In this document: positions 9,167 to 18,320 of the stretch, in pieces
How the letters are laid out: each line of letters opens with the position of its first letter
Position numbering within the stretch: position 1 is the stretch's first letter
DNA from: Erythrobacter sp.
Lineage (GTDB): Bacteria; Pseudomonadota; Alphaproteobacteria; Sphingomonadales; Sphingomonadaceae
Direction of reading: 5' to 3'
Assembly (NCBI RefSeq): GCF_030066995.1
Contig: NZ_JASJAP010000001.1
Span: forward strand, 310,001-374,000
DNA length: 64,000 bases
Position numbers and translations under genes: made by a program
The notes under the pieces: model-generated
Database searches by the model: none
What the model was told of the DNA's origin: nothing
Seen by the model: only the letters and a program-made list of their open reading frames with translations

Positions 9167-10300
9167 TTGTTTGAGACGCCCCCTTTCTGGATGTACATTA
9201 TCGGCTTTCCGCTGCTGCTGGGGCCGTTGGTGACCGTCCACGAACTTGGCCACTATCTTGTTGGTCGCTGGTTCGGTGTGCACGCGGAAGCGTTCTCCAT
9301 TGGCTTTGGCAAGGAGCTGTTCGGCTGGACCGACCGGCGCGGCACGCGCTGGCGGGTCTCGGCGCTGCCGCTGGGGGGCTATGTCCAGTTCAAGGGCGAC
9401 ATGAACCCGGCAAGCGTGCCCGACGGGGAGGCCCGGATCGAAGAGGGCTCGTTCCAGACGGCGAATCTTTGGAAACGCGCGCTGATCGTGGCGGCGGGAC
9501 CGGTGACAAATCTGTTGGTGGCGGTGGCCATCCTGGCCGGTTTTTTCGCCATCCTGGGCAAGCCGTCCTATTCCGAAGCGTCGACCACAGTGGCCGTGTT
9601 TGGCGAGGAATCGCCGGCGCGCGAGGCTGGTATCGAAATCGGCGACAAGATCGTGGCGATCGACGGAACGCCAACCCAGACCTTCGACCAGATTGTCGAG
9701 AACGTCGCGCTGTATCCGGACCAGAACCTGTCGGTCTCCGTGCTGCGGGGCGATCGGTCACTGACCTTCGATGTGCGCACACTTCGGGTCAATGACGATG
9801 ACGGCTTTGGCAATAAGGGCGACAAGGGCATGATCGGCGTGGGGCCCGATCCGAACTCGCTCGACGTGATCTGGGAACCTGTTTCGCTGCTTGCGAGTGT
9901 TCCCATGGCCATCGACCGGTGCATCAAGATCACGCAGATGATGATCACCGGGATCAAGCAGGTGGTTATCGGTCAGCGCTCGATCAAAGAGCTCGGAGGC
10001 CCTGTCAAGATCGGCAAAGTGGCGGGTGAGCGCCTGAGCCTTGGCCCGGTTCCCTTCATTGAGCTGCTGGCGCTGATCTCGCTTAATTTGGCATTCATTA
10101 ACTTCCTGCCAATCCCCGCGCTCGATGGCGGGCACCTTGCGTTCTACGCTGTCGAGGCGGTGCGGCGTAAGCCGGTTGGGCCGCAGGCAACCGAATGGGC
10201 GTACCGCACCGGCATCGCGCTGGTCTTGACTTTTATGGTGGTCGTCACGTTCAACGATGTGACATCTCTGCCACTGATCGGAGGCCTGTTTGGCAGTTAA
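9167..10300 (+). CDS. rseP: site-2 zinc metalloprotease RseP (M50)
   Basis: Intramembrane protease that cuts anti-sigma factors such as RseA during envelope stress. It has 377 residues. The zinc motif HELGH is at residues 25-29 in the first membrane helix, one PDZ domain lies near residues 125-200, and the third-ligand motif NFLPIPALDGGHL is near residue 320. A TTG start at 9167 fits, as the M50 family starts just before the first helix. It is the standard neighbour between dxr and bamA; bamA follows after about 220 bases. Confidence 0.96.
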   Translation: MFETPPFWMYIIGFPLLLGPLVTVHELGHYLVGRWFGVHAEAFSIGFGKELFGWTDRRGTRWRVSALPLGGYVQFKGDMNPASVPDGEARIEEGSFQTANLWKRALIVAAGPVTNLLVAVAILAGFFAILGKPSYSEASTTVAVFGEESPAREAGIEIGDKIVAIDGTPTQTFDQIVENVALYPDQNLSVSVLRGDRSLTFDVRTLRVNDDDGFGNKGDKGMIGVGPDPNSLDVIWEPVSLLASVPMAIDRCIKITQMMITGIKQVVIGQRSIKELGGPVKIGKVAGERLSLGPVPFIELLALISLNLAFINFLPIPALDGGHLAFYAVEAVRRKPVGPQATEWAYRTGIALVLTFMVVVTFNDVTSLPLIGGLFGS

Positions 10301-10523
10301 CCGGGGAAACGCGACGAACGGCCCGCCGCTTGGCCGTTTGGCCGCTTGATTGCGCCCCTCGCATCGGGCAGAGGCGAGGCTAGCTTAGTTTGGACGTGGG
10401 CCAAGGGGTCGGCCTGAAACGCCTGCTGATCGAGGCAGGCACTCAGGGAACGGTGTTCCCCTTAAGGGTCGGGGCAGGGCTCAGGCGACGCAAAAGACGG
10501 GTTGGACGGGAACTTTTACGGAC

Positions 10524-13349
10524 ATGGATCGAAGCAAGGAAGCGGGCGTGTTGCCCGCCACTTCTGCCGGAAGGCTCGCGATTGCCCTGACCTGCAGCTC
10601 GATGCTGGCAGGTGTGCCCTACGCCGCGCTTGCGCAGGATGAGCCGACGCTCGACGGGCAACCGGTCACGACGCCAACTCCGACGCCGACCCCGACCCCG
10701 GCGCCTACCCCCGCGACCCCGCCAGCGCAGACACCCGCACCAGCTCCACAGCCGACGCCTGCACCGGCCCCTGCCAGCAACGTCATCCGCACGATCAGCG
10801 TTTCGGGGGCCGAGCGCCTCGAGCCGACCACGATCTTGTCTTATATCCGCCTTCGCGTTGGTGATGAGTACACGTCGGCCGCGGCCGACCAGGCGCTCAA
10901 GGACCTTGGCGCGACCGAGCTGTTCAGCAATTCCTCGGTTCGCAACGAGAACGGGAATGTCATCATCACGGTGACTGAGAACCCGGTGATCAACCGCATC
11001 GTGCTGGAGGGTAATGAACGCCTTAAAGCCGACAAGATCCTGCCTGAGATCAAGCTCTCTCCGCGTCAGATCTTCACGCGTTCGAAAGTGCGCGCCGATG
11101 TCGCCCGGATAATCGAGCTCTATAAGCGCCAGGGCCGCTTCGCTGCGACGGTCGAGCCCAAGATGGTGCAATTGCCGCAGAACCGCGTGGACGTCGTGTT
11201 CGAGATCAGCGAAGGGCCCAAGTCCAAGGTTCGCCAGATCAACATCATCGGCAACGAAGAGTTCTCCGATGGTGAACTGCGCGGTCAAATGGTCACCAAG
11301 CAGGCGCGCTTCACACGCTTTTTCAGCTCCAACACCAGTTACGACCCGGATCGTCTGGCGTTTGACCAGCAAAAGCTGCGCCAGTTCTATCTGACCGAAG
11401 GCTACGCCGATTTCCGTGTCGTCTCGGCGGTCGCGGAACTCACACCGGATCAGCGCGACTTCATCATCACCTACGTGGTCGAAGAGGGTGAGCGCTACAA
11501 GTTCGGCGATGTCGATGTTGAAAGCCAGCTGCGCGACTTCGACAGCGACCGGATTGCCGCCGGGCTGTCGATGAAGTCCGGCGACTGGTACAACGCCAAG
11601 TCGGTGGAAGACACGGTGGAGCAGCTTTCCGAGCTCGCCGGTCGGTTCGGATACGCCTTTGCCGATGTCCAGCCGCGCTTTGATCGCAACAAAGACGATC
11701 TTGAAATGAATATCACGTTCGTTCTGCGTCAGGCGCCGCGCGTCTATGTCGAGCGGGTGGATGTCAACGGCAACACCCTGACCCAGGACAAGGTGATCCG
11801 CCGCGAATTCCGCTTGTCCGAAGGCGATGCGTTCAATTCCATCGGGGTGGCGCGGACCACCGCGCGGATCAATTCGCTCGGCTATTTTCAGGAGAACTTC
11901 GAGGTCAATCAGGTCGAAGGCTCGGCCCCGGACCGCATCATTCTGGAAGCGAACATCGAGGAGCAACCCACAGGAGAGCTTCAGTTTTCCGCCGGTTTTT
12001 CTTCGATCGAACAGTTCATCCTCGCCGCCTCGATCCGCCAGCGCAACTTCCGAGGACGCGGGCAGACGATCGGGCTTTCGGTCAATTATTCGCAGTTTTC
12101 GAACCAGGCCCGGGTGAGTTTCACCGAACCTTATGTTTTCGACCGCAACATCTCGGCCGGGTTCGACATCTACCGCACCGATTTGAACAGCGGCGGTTTT
12201 GTCGGCGATGACTTCATCACGACGTTCGAGCAGGTGACCACGGGCGCGCAGCTTCGCCTGGGCGTCCCGCTAACCGAATTCATGAACTTGGTGGGCAGTT
12301 ACACCTTGAATTACGATCAGGTGTCTCTGGATGAGAGCCAGTTCTTCACCGATCTCGATGGCGATGGCGTCGCGACCTGTGATCCGCTTTTGGCCGGTCG
12401 CTTCCTGTGCGACGCCCTGGGCAACCGGTTGAGTTCGATCCTTGGCCTCAGCCTCAATTACAACTCGCTTAATTCCGCCTTCCGTCCCACACGCGGGGAG
12501 CAGATCTCGCTCAGCACCGAATTCGCCGGGCTTGGCGGGGACGTGCGCTACCTCCGCTTCCGCGGTCGCGCACGCAAGTTCTGGGGCCTTGGCAATAGCG
12601 GCTTCATCTTTTCGCTCTCGGCGGAAGGCGGAACGATCATCCCGCTGCAAGAGCGCGAGGGCGAAGGGGTGGACGATATCCTCCTGACCGACCGCTTCTT
12701 CCTTGGCGAACCGCAAATCCGCGGCTTCGACATTCGCGGCGTCGGCCCGCGCGTCCTGACGCAGTTCTATCAGCTGGATGCGAACAACAACGCGGTCCTC
12801 GATGCCGATGGCAACCCGGTACTGCTCACGGAGCGCAACCAGACCCGCGATGACGCTATTGGTGGCCGCAATTACTACCTTGGCCGTGCGGAGTTGGAGA
12901 TTCCCCTCGGGAGCGGCGCGCGTGAGCTCGGCCTCAGGCCTTCGCTGTTCCTGGACGTCGGCTCGCTTTGGGGCGTAACCGAGCCCGTTCTTCAGGATAA
13001 CCCCAATGGCATTCAAGCGACCGATGCAACCACAGGCGAGCCGCTCTTTTCCACCACGGTTGATGCCAACGGAAACACAATCGTAGACGAGAACAACGAC
13101 GTGGTCCGTGTGCTCACCACTGCACCGGTGGACGTCAATGGCGATCCCAATCGCCGCGAAATCCTTGCGAACTCCAACATCCGCGAAACCTTCCTTGGCA
13201 ATTCACCATCTCCGCGCATCACCGCCGGCATCGGGGTCAACTGGAACTCGCCGTTCGGCCCATTCCGGATCGATATCGCCCAAACCATTCGCAAGGTTGA
13301 AGGCGACGACGACAAACTTATTCAGTTCAACGTAGGAACCCAGTTCTAA
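10524..13349 (+). CDS. bamA: outer membrane assembly factor BamA (Omp85)
   Basis: Core of the BAM complex that inserts beta-barrel proteins into the outer membrane. It has 941 residues. A signal peptide ends near residue 38 (YAALAQ). An unusual Pro/Thr/Ala linker (residues ~50-84) precedes five POTRA repeats (from VIRTISVSGAERLEP to about residue 440), then a 16-strand barrel ending in the C-terminal Phe typical of outer membrane proteins. Two insertions, near residues 610-630 (FTDLDGDGVATC) and 830-880 (Asn/Asp-rich), probably sit in extracellular or periplasmic loops. The stop overlaps the start of skp (TAATG). Confidence 0.97.
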   Translation: MDRSKEAGVLPATSAGRLAIALTCSSMLAGVPYAALAQDEPTLDGQPVTTPTPTPTPTPAPTPATPPAQTPAPAPQPTPAPAPASNVIRTISVSGAERLEPTTILSYIRLRVGDEYTSAAADQALKDLGATELFSNSSVRNENGNVIITVTENPVINRIVLEGNERLKADKILPEIKLSPRQIFTRSKVRADVARIIELYKRQGRFAATVEPKMVQLPQNRVDVVFEISEGPKSKVRQINIIGNEEFSDGELRGQMVTKQARFTRFFSSNTSYDPDRLAFDQQKLRQFYLTEGYADFRVVSAVAELTPDQRDFIITYVVEEGERYKFGDVDVESQLRDFDSDRIAAGLSMKSGDWYNAKSVEDTVEQLSELAGRFGYAFADVQPRFDRNKDDLEMNITFVLRQAPRVYVERVDVNGNTLTQDKVIRREFRLSEGDAFNSIGVARTTARINSLGYFQENFEVNQVEGSAPDRIILEANIEEQPTGELQFSAGFSSIEQFILAASIRQRNFRGRGQTIGLSVNYSQFSNQARVSFTEPYVFDRNISAGFDIYRTDLNSGGFVGDDFITTFEQVTTGAQLRLGVPLTEFMNLVGSYTLNYDQVSLDESQFFTDLDGDGVATCDPLLAGRFLCDALGNRLSSILGLSLNYNSLNSAFRPTRGEQISLSTEFAGLGGDVRYLRFRGRARKFWGLGNSGFIFSLSAEGGTIIPLQEREGEGVDDILLTDRFFLGEPQIRGFDIRGVGPRVLTQFYQLDANNNAVLDADGNPVLLTERNQTRDDAIGGRNYYLGRAELEIPLGSGARELGLRPSLFLDVGSLWGVTEPVLQDNPNGIQATDATTGEPLFSTTVDANGNTIVDENNDVVRVLTTAPVDVNGDPNRREILANSNIRETFLGNSPSPRITAGIGVNWNSPFGPFRIDIAQTIRKVEGDDDKLIQFNVGTQF

Positions 13350-14035
13350 TGAAAACACTCACCAAACTGCTCGCTGCCACAGGCCTTGCGGCCACCGCGC
13401 TGGCGTCTGTTCCCGCCTCGGCTCAGGTCGATGGCAAGATTGCAACGGTCGACACCGCGCGTGCCATCATCGGCACCAACGCGCTGCGTTCCGCCTATGA
13501 CCTCGTCACCACCACCTACAAGGCGCAGATCGATCAGCGCACCGCCAAGCAGCAGGAGGTGACCGAGCTGCTGAAACCGTTTGACACGGATGGGAATGCC
13601 CGGATCGATGACGCGGAGCTTCCCGCGCTTCAGCAGTCAGACAGTTTCGCGCAGTTTCAGCGGCTTGAGGCCGAAGTGCAGTCGCTCGGCAATCAGGTGA
13701 CCAACGCCCGGATTTTTGCGGTTGAGCAGATCTTCGCGCAATACGCCCCGGCCCTGGAAGAAGTCGCCAACGGTCAGCAGGTTCAGATCGTCTTCCCGCT
13801 TGATGCGGTGCTGTTCCGCGTCGCGGACGCCGACATCACCACTCAGGTTACCGAAGCGCTCAACGTCCGCGTGCCCAGTGTTGGCGTTGTCCCACCCCAA
13901 GGCTACCGTCCCTCGCAGCAAGGCGCCGGCCTGTTTCAGGAGATCCAGCAACGCCTGCTCACCGCGCAGCTGATCCAGCAGCGCCAGCAGCAGCAAGAGC
14001 AGCAGGGCAACACCGAAGCGCCAGCGGGCCGCTAA
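13349..14035 (+). CDS. skp: OmpH/Skp family periplasmic chaperone with EF-hand-like loop
   Basis: Periplasmic holdase that carries unfolded outer membrane proteins to BamA. It has 228 residues with a signal peptide ending near residue 26 (SVPASAQ), a coiled-coil middle and a Gln-rich tail. The family call rests on size, export signal, coiled-coil character and the bamA context. Residues 79-90 ([12 protein letters not shown]) match a 12-residue EF-hand calcium loop (Asp1, Asp3, Asn5, Ile8, Asp9, Glu12), which is not part of classical Skp. The start codon overlaps the bamA stop. No lpxD follows; fabZ starts 28 bases later. Confidence 0.88.
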   Translation: MKTLTKLLAATGLAATALASVPASAQVDGKIATVDTARAIIGTNALRSAYDLVTTTYKAQIDQRTAKQQEVTELLKPFDTDGNARIDDAELPALQQSDSFAQFQRLEAEVQSLGNQVTNARIFAVEQIFAQYAPALEEVANGQQVQIVFPLDAVLFRVADADITTQVTEALNVRVPSVGVVPPQGYRPSQQGAGLFQEIQQRLLTAQLIQQRQQQQEQQGNTEAPAGR

Positions 14036-14063
14036 GGCGAAAGGCTGGCCAAGAGGGCAGGGC

Positions 14064-14543
14064 ATGGACAAGCGCGCGGCTCCATCCGAACCGATTGTGG
14101 ACTATGACATTCACAAGGTGCTGAAAGCCCTGCCGCACCGCTACCCGCTGCTTCTCGTCGATCGCGTCAAGCGTCTTGACCCGATGGAGCGCATCCACGC
14201 GGTCAAGGCAGTCAGCATGAACGAGGAGTTCTTCCAGGGGCACTTTCCCGGGGCTCCCATCATGCCGGGCGTCTTGCAGATCGAAGCGCTGGCGCAGTCG
14301 GCGGGTATCCTGGGTATGGAATCGCTGGGGCTTACCGGCAGCGACAAGATCGTGCTGTTCATGGGGATCGAGAACGCCAAGTTCCGCGCGCCGGTCACGC
14401 CGGGTTGTCTGCTCGATCTCGAGGTGGAGCTTACGCAGTCGCGCCGCGCGGTTTACAAGTTCAGCGGCAAGGCGAGCGTGGAGGGCAAGGTGACGTGCCA
14501 GGCGGACTTCACCGCGATGATCGCCGATCCGCCGGAAAGCTAA
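14064..14543 (+). CDS. fabZ: 3-hydroxyacyl-ACP dehydratase FabZ
   Basis: Hot-dog-fold enzyme that dehydrates 3-hydroxyacyl-ACP in fatty acid elongation. It has 159 residues. The catalytic His lies in [19 protein letters not shown], which also holds the catalytic Glu; the family N-terminal motif is [16 protein letters not shown] 14064 follows AGAGGGCAGGGC. In LPS-making proteobacteria lpxD precedes and lpxA follows this gene. Here skp precedes and rpmE follows. A short palindrome, CCCGATCGGG, then a T-rich stretch after the stop may serve as a weak terminator. Confidence 0.96.
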   Translation: MDKRAAPSEPIVDYDIHKVLKALPHRYPLLLVDRVKRLDPMERIHAVKAVSMNEEFFQGHFPGAPIMPGVLQIEALAQSAGILGMESLGLTGSDKIVLFMGIENAKFRAPVTPGCLLDLEVELTQSRRAVYKFSGKASVEGKVTCQADFTAMIADPPES

Positions 14544-14570
14544 GTCTATAACCCGATCGGGCAAATTTTC

Positions 14571-14599
14571 TTGCTTTTGGCGCGTTTCCGCACTAGGCG
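14571..14599 (+). promoter_or_regulatory. candidate rpmE promoter
   Basis: TTGCTT at 14571-14576 and TAGGCG at 14594-14599 are 17 bases apart, 65 bases upstream of the rpmE start. The spacing is ideal but the -10 is a weak match, so this is a candidate only. Confidence 0.3.
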
Positions 14600-14663
14600 C
14601 GCCGCTTCCCAACAAACAGCTGGCGCGGTCGGTACCGGGCCGAGGCTATGAAGGATGAAGACC

Positions 14664-14888
14664 ATGAAGGCCGAAGGGCACCCCGACTATCACATGATCA
14701 CGGTCAAGATGACCGATGGCACCGAGTTTCAGACCCGCTCCACCTGGGGCAAGGAAGGCGACGTCCTCGCGCTGGATATCGATCCGACCAGCCACCCGGC
14801 GTGGACGGGTGGCAACCGCCAGGTCCAGGAAGGCGGCCGCGTGGCTGCGTTCAACAAGCGTTTTGGCGGCCTTTCGCTCAAGAAGTAA
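14664..14888 (+). CDS. rpmE: 50S ribosomal protein L31
   Basis: Small protein bridging the ribosomal subunits. The 74 residues contain [21 protein letters not shown] and HPAWTGG, the L31 landmarks. The paired cysteines of zinc-binding L31 are missing, so this is the zinc-independent (C-minus) form. I prefer ATG 14664 because AAGGA sits eight bases upstream; ATG 14655 in the same frame lacks a ribosome site. It is transcribed alone and ends at a strong terminator 27 bases after the stop. Confidence 0.96.
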   Translation: MKAEGHPDYHMITVKMTDGTEFQTRSTWGKEGDVLALDIDPTSHPAWTGGNRQVQEGGRVAAFNKRFGGLSLKK

Positions 14889-14915
14889 GCGTTTCTGGCA
14901 AAGACCGATTGAAGA

Positions 14916-14943
14916 GGGCGGTTCGGTTCGAGCCGCCCTTTTT
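14916..14943 (+). terminator. rpmE terminator
   Basis: Ten-base stem GGGCGGTTCG (14916-14925) with CGAGCCGCCC (14929-14938), one G-T wobble, three-base loop, then five Ts. A textbook intrinsic terminator. Confidence 0.9.
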
Positions 14944-14973
14944 CTTTGCGCTCCGCGCCGGTAAGGACCGGCC

Positions 14974-15306
14974 ATGGGACCGTGGTTCTTTCTCGCTGGC
15001 GCTATCGCACTCGAAGTTCTGGGCACGTTCTTGCTCAAGCTTTCACAGGGTTTCGAGAAGCAGCCCTGGGGCGTCCTTTCGATTGCGTGCTATTCGGCCT
15101 GTTTCTGGTTTCTCGCGCCCGCCATGAAGGCGCTGCCTGTAGGGATTGTCTACGCGATCTGGTCCGGCGTCGGCATTGTTGCAGCCAGCCTGATCGGTGT
15201 CTTCGCGTTCGACGAGCGTCTGGGTGCTCTGCAATTCGTGTTTATCGCGATGATCCTTATCGGAGCTGTGGGTTTGCAGGTGACGGCAACCGCAGCCCGT
15301 GCCTGA
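14974..15306 (+). CDS. SMR family small multidrug/guanidinium-type transporter
   Basis: Four-helix proton-coupled exporter of 110 residues. The invariant membrane glutamate is in the first helix (ALEVLGTFLLKLSQGF), and the family motif ALPVGIVYAIWSGVGIV is in the third segment. The single-gene arrangement and the wording of the first helix resemble EmrE/QacE homodimers more than the paired types. Substrates cannot be read from sequence: quaternary cations or guanidinium are both possible. It ends eight bases before the convergent oxygenase gene. Confidence 0.9.
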   Translation: MGPWFFLAGAIALEVLGTFLLKLSQGFEKQPWGVLSIACYSACFWFLAPAMKALPVGIVYAIWSGVGIVAASLIGVFAFDERLGALQFVFIAMILIGAVGLQVTATAARA

Positions 15307-15313
15307 GGGCGGC

Positions 15314-15946
15314 TCACCCCCACGGCCTTTCCCGATACCACTTGGTGATCACGTATTTGGTGCCTTTTCGCACCTTCATCCCGTGGTGGAGGGTGTTGGG
15401 GTTCTCGGCTCCATCGGGACGTCGATTGTTCCAGCACACCAGCTTGCCGGGCTCTGGCTGAAAGGTCTTGCGCAGCGCCTTGAAGCGGGTCGCGCCGCCA
15501 GCCTCCACCGCGTTCAAGTAGATCATGAAAGTCCACGTGCGCTGGCCCGAGACGGCGCAATATTCCTCCCAGTCGGGCCCGCCGGGTGTGAAGTAGTCGG
15601 TGTGCGCCTTGAACTCCTGCCCAACCGCGTAGCGTTGGCCCTGCAATGGCTCTCCATAAGCCGGATCAAGGCCCGACAGCGCCGTTAGTCTGCCTTCGAG
15701 CCGTTGCACGGCGGGCTCTTGCGCCTCCAGATCGCAGGTCTCCGAAGTCCGGAAATACTCATCGCCATTCTCATCCGCGACCGTGCTGGGTCGGCGGTCG
15801 CGATCGATCAGGGTAATCAGCGCGTCGCACAGATCAGGCTCGATGAAATCCCGGCACTGGAAGATCTCCGCCTTCGGGGTGGGAAGGCGTTGCACCCCGG
15901 CGCGCTGGGACAGGCGCTGCGCGCAAGAATCGGTAGCAATCTGCAT
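15314..15946 (-). CDS. 2OG-Fe(II) oxygenase, prolyl-4-hydroxylase type
   Basis: Iron- and 2-oxoglutarate-dependent hydroxylase of about 210 residues. The double-stranded beta-helix residues are visible: the HxD iron ligand in FKAHTDYF, the distal His in LHHGMKV and the 2-oxoglutarate-binding Lys in KYVITKWYRER. The start is taken at ATG 15946 (MQIATDSCAQ); an upstream in-frame start exists at 16009 but that stretch lacks domain similarity. The protein target is unknown. The gene is alone on the minus strand, between an SMR gene and tRNA-His. Confidence 0.88.
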   Translation of the reverse strand: MQIATDSCAQRLSQRAGVQRLPTPKAEIFQCRDFIEPDLCDALITLIDRDRRPSTVADENGDEYFRTSETCDLEAQEPAVQRLEGRLTALSGLDPAYGEPLQGQRYAVGQEFKAHTDYFTPGGPDWEEYCAVSGQRTWTFMIYLNAVEAGGATRFKALRKTFQPEPGKLVCWNNRRPDGAENPNTLHHGMKVRKGTKYVITKWYRERPWG

Positions 15947-16186
15947 GCGCCTGGTTTTAGTGGTCTCAGAATGCAAGACCAGATGGCAGCCCACGCTATC
16001 TCGCGCCACGTGAAAGATAATTACGTTTGCCGATTGATCGCACAGTTTTCGCTTCCCTTGAAAGGCGCTTTGTGCAACACGCTCGCGCCCGCTCTTGGCG
16101 GTCTTGACCCTCCGTTAGCCATGCGCAATGCCCCTGGCTGCGCGCACGTGATGGTCATGAGGCCGACAGCGTTGAGCGGGGCATAT

Positions 16187-16264
16187 GGCGATCGTAGCTC
16201 AGTTGGTTAGAGCGCCGGTTTGTGGTACCGGAGGTCGGGGGTTCGAGACCCCTCGATCGCCCCA
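16187..16264 (+). tRNA. tRNA-His(GTG)
   Basis: Complete cloverleaf with encoded CCA. The acceptor stem is GCGATCG/CGATCGC with the extra G-1 (16187) opposite C73, a hallmark of tRNA-His. T8/A9 are followed by D-stem GCTC, the anticodon loop is TTGTGGT (anticodon GTG), and the T-arm is GGGGGTTCGAGACCCC. Confidence 0.97.
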
Positions 16265-16340
16265 TTTCTCCCGCTTATTGAGGTCACTCACGCTGTTGTT
16301 GCGTCCTGCGCGCGCGCCAAATGTAGGGTGAAAATCGCGT

Positions 16341-17408
16341 ATGACCGCTTTCTGGACCGAACCGGATTTTGATGATCACGAGCTTGTGCAGGTGGTACGC
16401 GAGCGCCAATCGGGTCTGACGGCGATCATTGCGGTCCATTCAAGCCATCTGGGACCCGGCGCGGGCGGCACCCGTTTCTGGCATTACCCCAATCCCAAGG
16501 ACGGCCTTCGCGACGCGCTGCGATTGTCGCGCGGAATGAGCTACAAGAACGCGATGGCGGGGCTCCCGATGGGCGGGGGCAAGGCAGTTATCCTGGCCGA
16601 CAAGGCGCGCGCAAAAACGCCCGAAATGCTCGCAGCCTTTGGCGATACAGTCGAGAAGCTCGGTGGCCAGTACGTCACGGCGGAAGATGTCGGCATGAGC
16701 GAGGCGGATATGGTCGCGCTCTCTCAGCGCACCGCGCACGTATCGGGTCTTCCTGTGAGCGGTGAAAACGCGGCCGGAGGCGATCCCGGGCCGTTCACCT
16801 CCTACGGCATCTATCTCGGTATTCTCGCAGCCATCCGGTACAAATTGGGCAAAGACAGCGCCCGGGGCGTTCACGTGGCGGTTCAAGGGGTCGGCAGCGT
16901 TGGCGGCGGCGTTGCGCGCCTGCTGGCCAGGGACGGCGCGAAGCTGACGCTGGCGGATATCGACGAGGGCGCCGCGCAAAAGCTCGCGCACGACCTCGGC
17001 GCAACAGTCGTTGCCGCTGACGCGATCATGACGACGCCGTGCGATGTGCTCAGCCCCAACGCGCTGGGCGCGATCCTTGATGAGCACAGCATCGCCGCGC
17101 TCGACACCGCGATCGTCGCGGGCGGGGCCAACAACCAGTTGGCGCGCGCGCATCACGGCGAACCTCTGTTTGCGCGCGATATCCTTTACGCGCCTGATTA
17201 CGTTATCAACGCCGGAGGCATCATTTCGGTCGCCAGCGAGTATCTCGCTCGCCGTGAGGGCCGCGTGGGATCGGTCGAAGAGGTCAAGGAGCGCATCCGT
17301 CAGATCCCGGGCCGGCTCGAAGAAATCTGGCAGGAAAGCGCCTCGACCAGGACTTCGCCGGATATTGTCGCCGACCGAATGGCGCAGAAACTCATCGGGC
17401 GTGGCTGA
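16341..17408 (+). CDS. Leu/Phe/Val dehydrogenase (Glu/Leu/Phe/Val family)
   Basis: NAD-dependent amino-acid dehydrogenase that interconverts branched-chain or aromatic amino acids and 2-oxo acids. It has 355 residues. The substrate lysine lies in LPMGGGKAVI, a second conserved lysine in SRGMSYKNAMAGL, the glycine-rich NAD loop is VAVQGVGSVGGGVARLL, and VINAGGIISVASEY is typical. The length and the absence of glutamate-dehydrogenase extensions favour leucine- or phenylalanine-type specificity. It is monocistronic, between tRNA-His and the ccm operon. Confidence 0.9.
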   Translation: MTAFWTEPDFDDHELVQVVRERQSGLTAIIAVHSSHLGPGAGGTRFWHYPNPKDGLRDALRLSRGMSYKNAMAGLPMGGGKAVILADKARAKTPEMLAAFGDTVEKLGGQYVTAEDVGMSEADMVALSQRTAHVSGLPVSGENAAGGDPGPFTSYGIYLGILAAIRYKLGKDSARGVHVAVQGVGSVGGGVARLLARDGAKLTLADIDEGAAQKLAHDLGATVVAADAIMTTPCDVLSPNALGAILDEHSIAALDTAIVAGGANNQLARAHHGEPLFARDILYAPDYVINAGGIISVASEYLARREGRVGSVEEVKERIRQIPGRLEEIWQESASTRTSPDIVADRMAQKLIGRG

Positions 17409-17522
17409 GATATTGCCGGGCCGCTTGCCTGTTCGTGGGGCTGTCTTGCGCATTTTGCGCTCGTGCACAGGGTTGCGAGTGGGCGGTTAGGCACTAAAAT
17501 GGTGCCCGGGATTTGAATATCT

Positions 17523-18320
17523 GTGCACATCTATGCCAACCCGAAGCGCTTCTTATCGCTCGCCTCCTGGCTCACCCCGTTGCTGTTTTTCAGCGGGCTC
17601 GTCCTCGCGGGCGGCGTAATTGTTTACGGGCTCGCGCCGGAACTGCCCGCGTGGCTGGTTGCGCTTGGCCTTCAGCCCGTGCCACCCGACCGGCTGATGG
17701 GCGAGACGGTGCGCATCCTCTTCATCCACGTGCCCGCCGCCTGGCTTGGTATGGGCGGCTGGACGGGCATCGCCCTTTCTTCAGCCGCGCTGCTTATCTG
17801 GAAGCACCCGTTGGCCGCGCTGTCGGCACGCGCGATTGCGGTGCCGGGGCTGATCTTCACGATCGCGTGTCTTGTTACCGGATCGATCTGGGGGCGGCCG
17901 ACATGGGGCACCTGGTGGGTTTGGGACGGGCGGCTGACCAGCATGCTGGTCCTGATGTTTCTCTACATCGGATATCTCGCGCTCGCCCAAGCGACCGCGC
18001 GCGAAGGCGCCTCGCCGACGATTGCGGCGATCTTTGGCCTGGTGGGCGCGATCAATATCCCGATCATCAATCGCAGTGTGGTGTGGTGGAATTCGCTGCA
18101 CCAGCCGCCCAGCATCACCGCGGGCAAAAGCGCGATTGATCCGACATTTCTGGTTCCGCTGATGGTCGCTGTGCTCGGCTTCTCCTTGCTGTTCGGCGCT
18201 ATCGTGCTGATGCGAATGCGCGCGCTGATCGCCGAGCAACAGGTGGAAGCGCGCCTGCGTCGCCGCGCGCTCGAAGACGAGCCGATCCCGGCTGCCGGCG
18301 GCGCGATGGAGCCCGCCTGA
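17523..18320 (+). CDS. ccmC: heme exporter protein CcmC
   Basis: Inner membrane protein that, with CcmD, loads heme onto CcmE for cytochrome c maturation. It has 265 residues and six predicted helices. The tryptophan-rich WWD-type motif reads WGRPTWGTWWVWDGRLTS and the flanking heme-ligand histidines are in LFIHVPAAW and SLHQPPSI. A GTG start at 17523 is the only reasonable one and lacks a clear ribosome site. It opens a seven-gene cluster in which every later gene overlaps or nearly touches the previous one. ccmA and ccmB, usual upstream partners, are not here. Confidence 0.95.
   Translation: MHIYANPKRFLSLASWLTPLLFFSGLVLAGGVIVYGLAPELPAWLVALGLQPVPPDRLMGETVRILFIHVPAAWLGMGGWTGIALSSAALLIWKHPLAALSARAIAVPGLIFTIACLVTGSIWGRPTWGTWWVWDGRLTSMLVLMFLYIGYLALAQATAREGASPTIAAIFGLVGAINIPIINRSVVWWNSLHQPPSITAGKSAIDPTFLVPLMVAVLGFSLLFGAIVLMRMRALIAEQQVEARLRRRALEDEPIPAAGGAMEPA

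Noticed and set aside
10443..11966. 507-codon minus-strand frame opposite bamA
   Set aside because: GC-rich antisense frame with no domain pattern; the opposite strand is unmistakably BamA.
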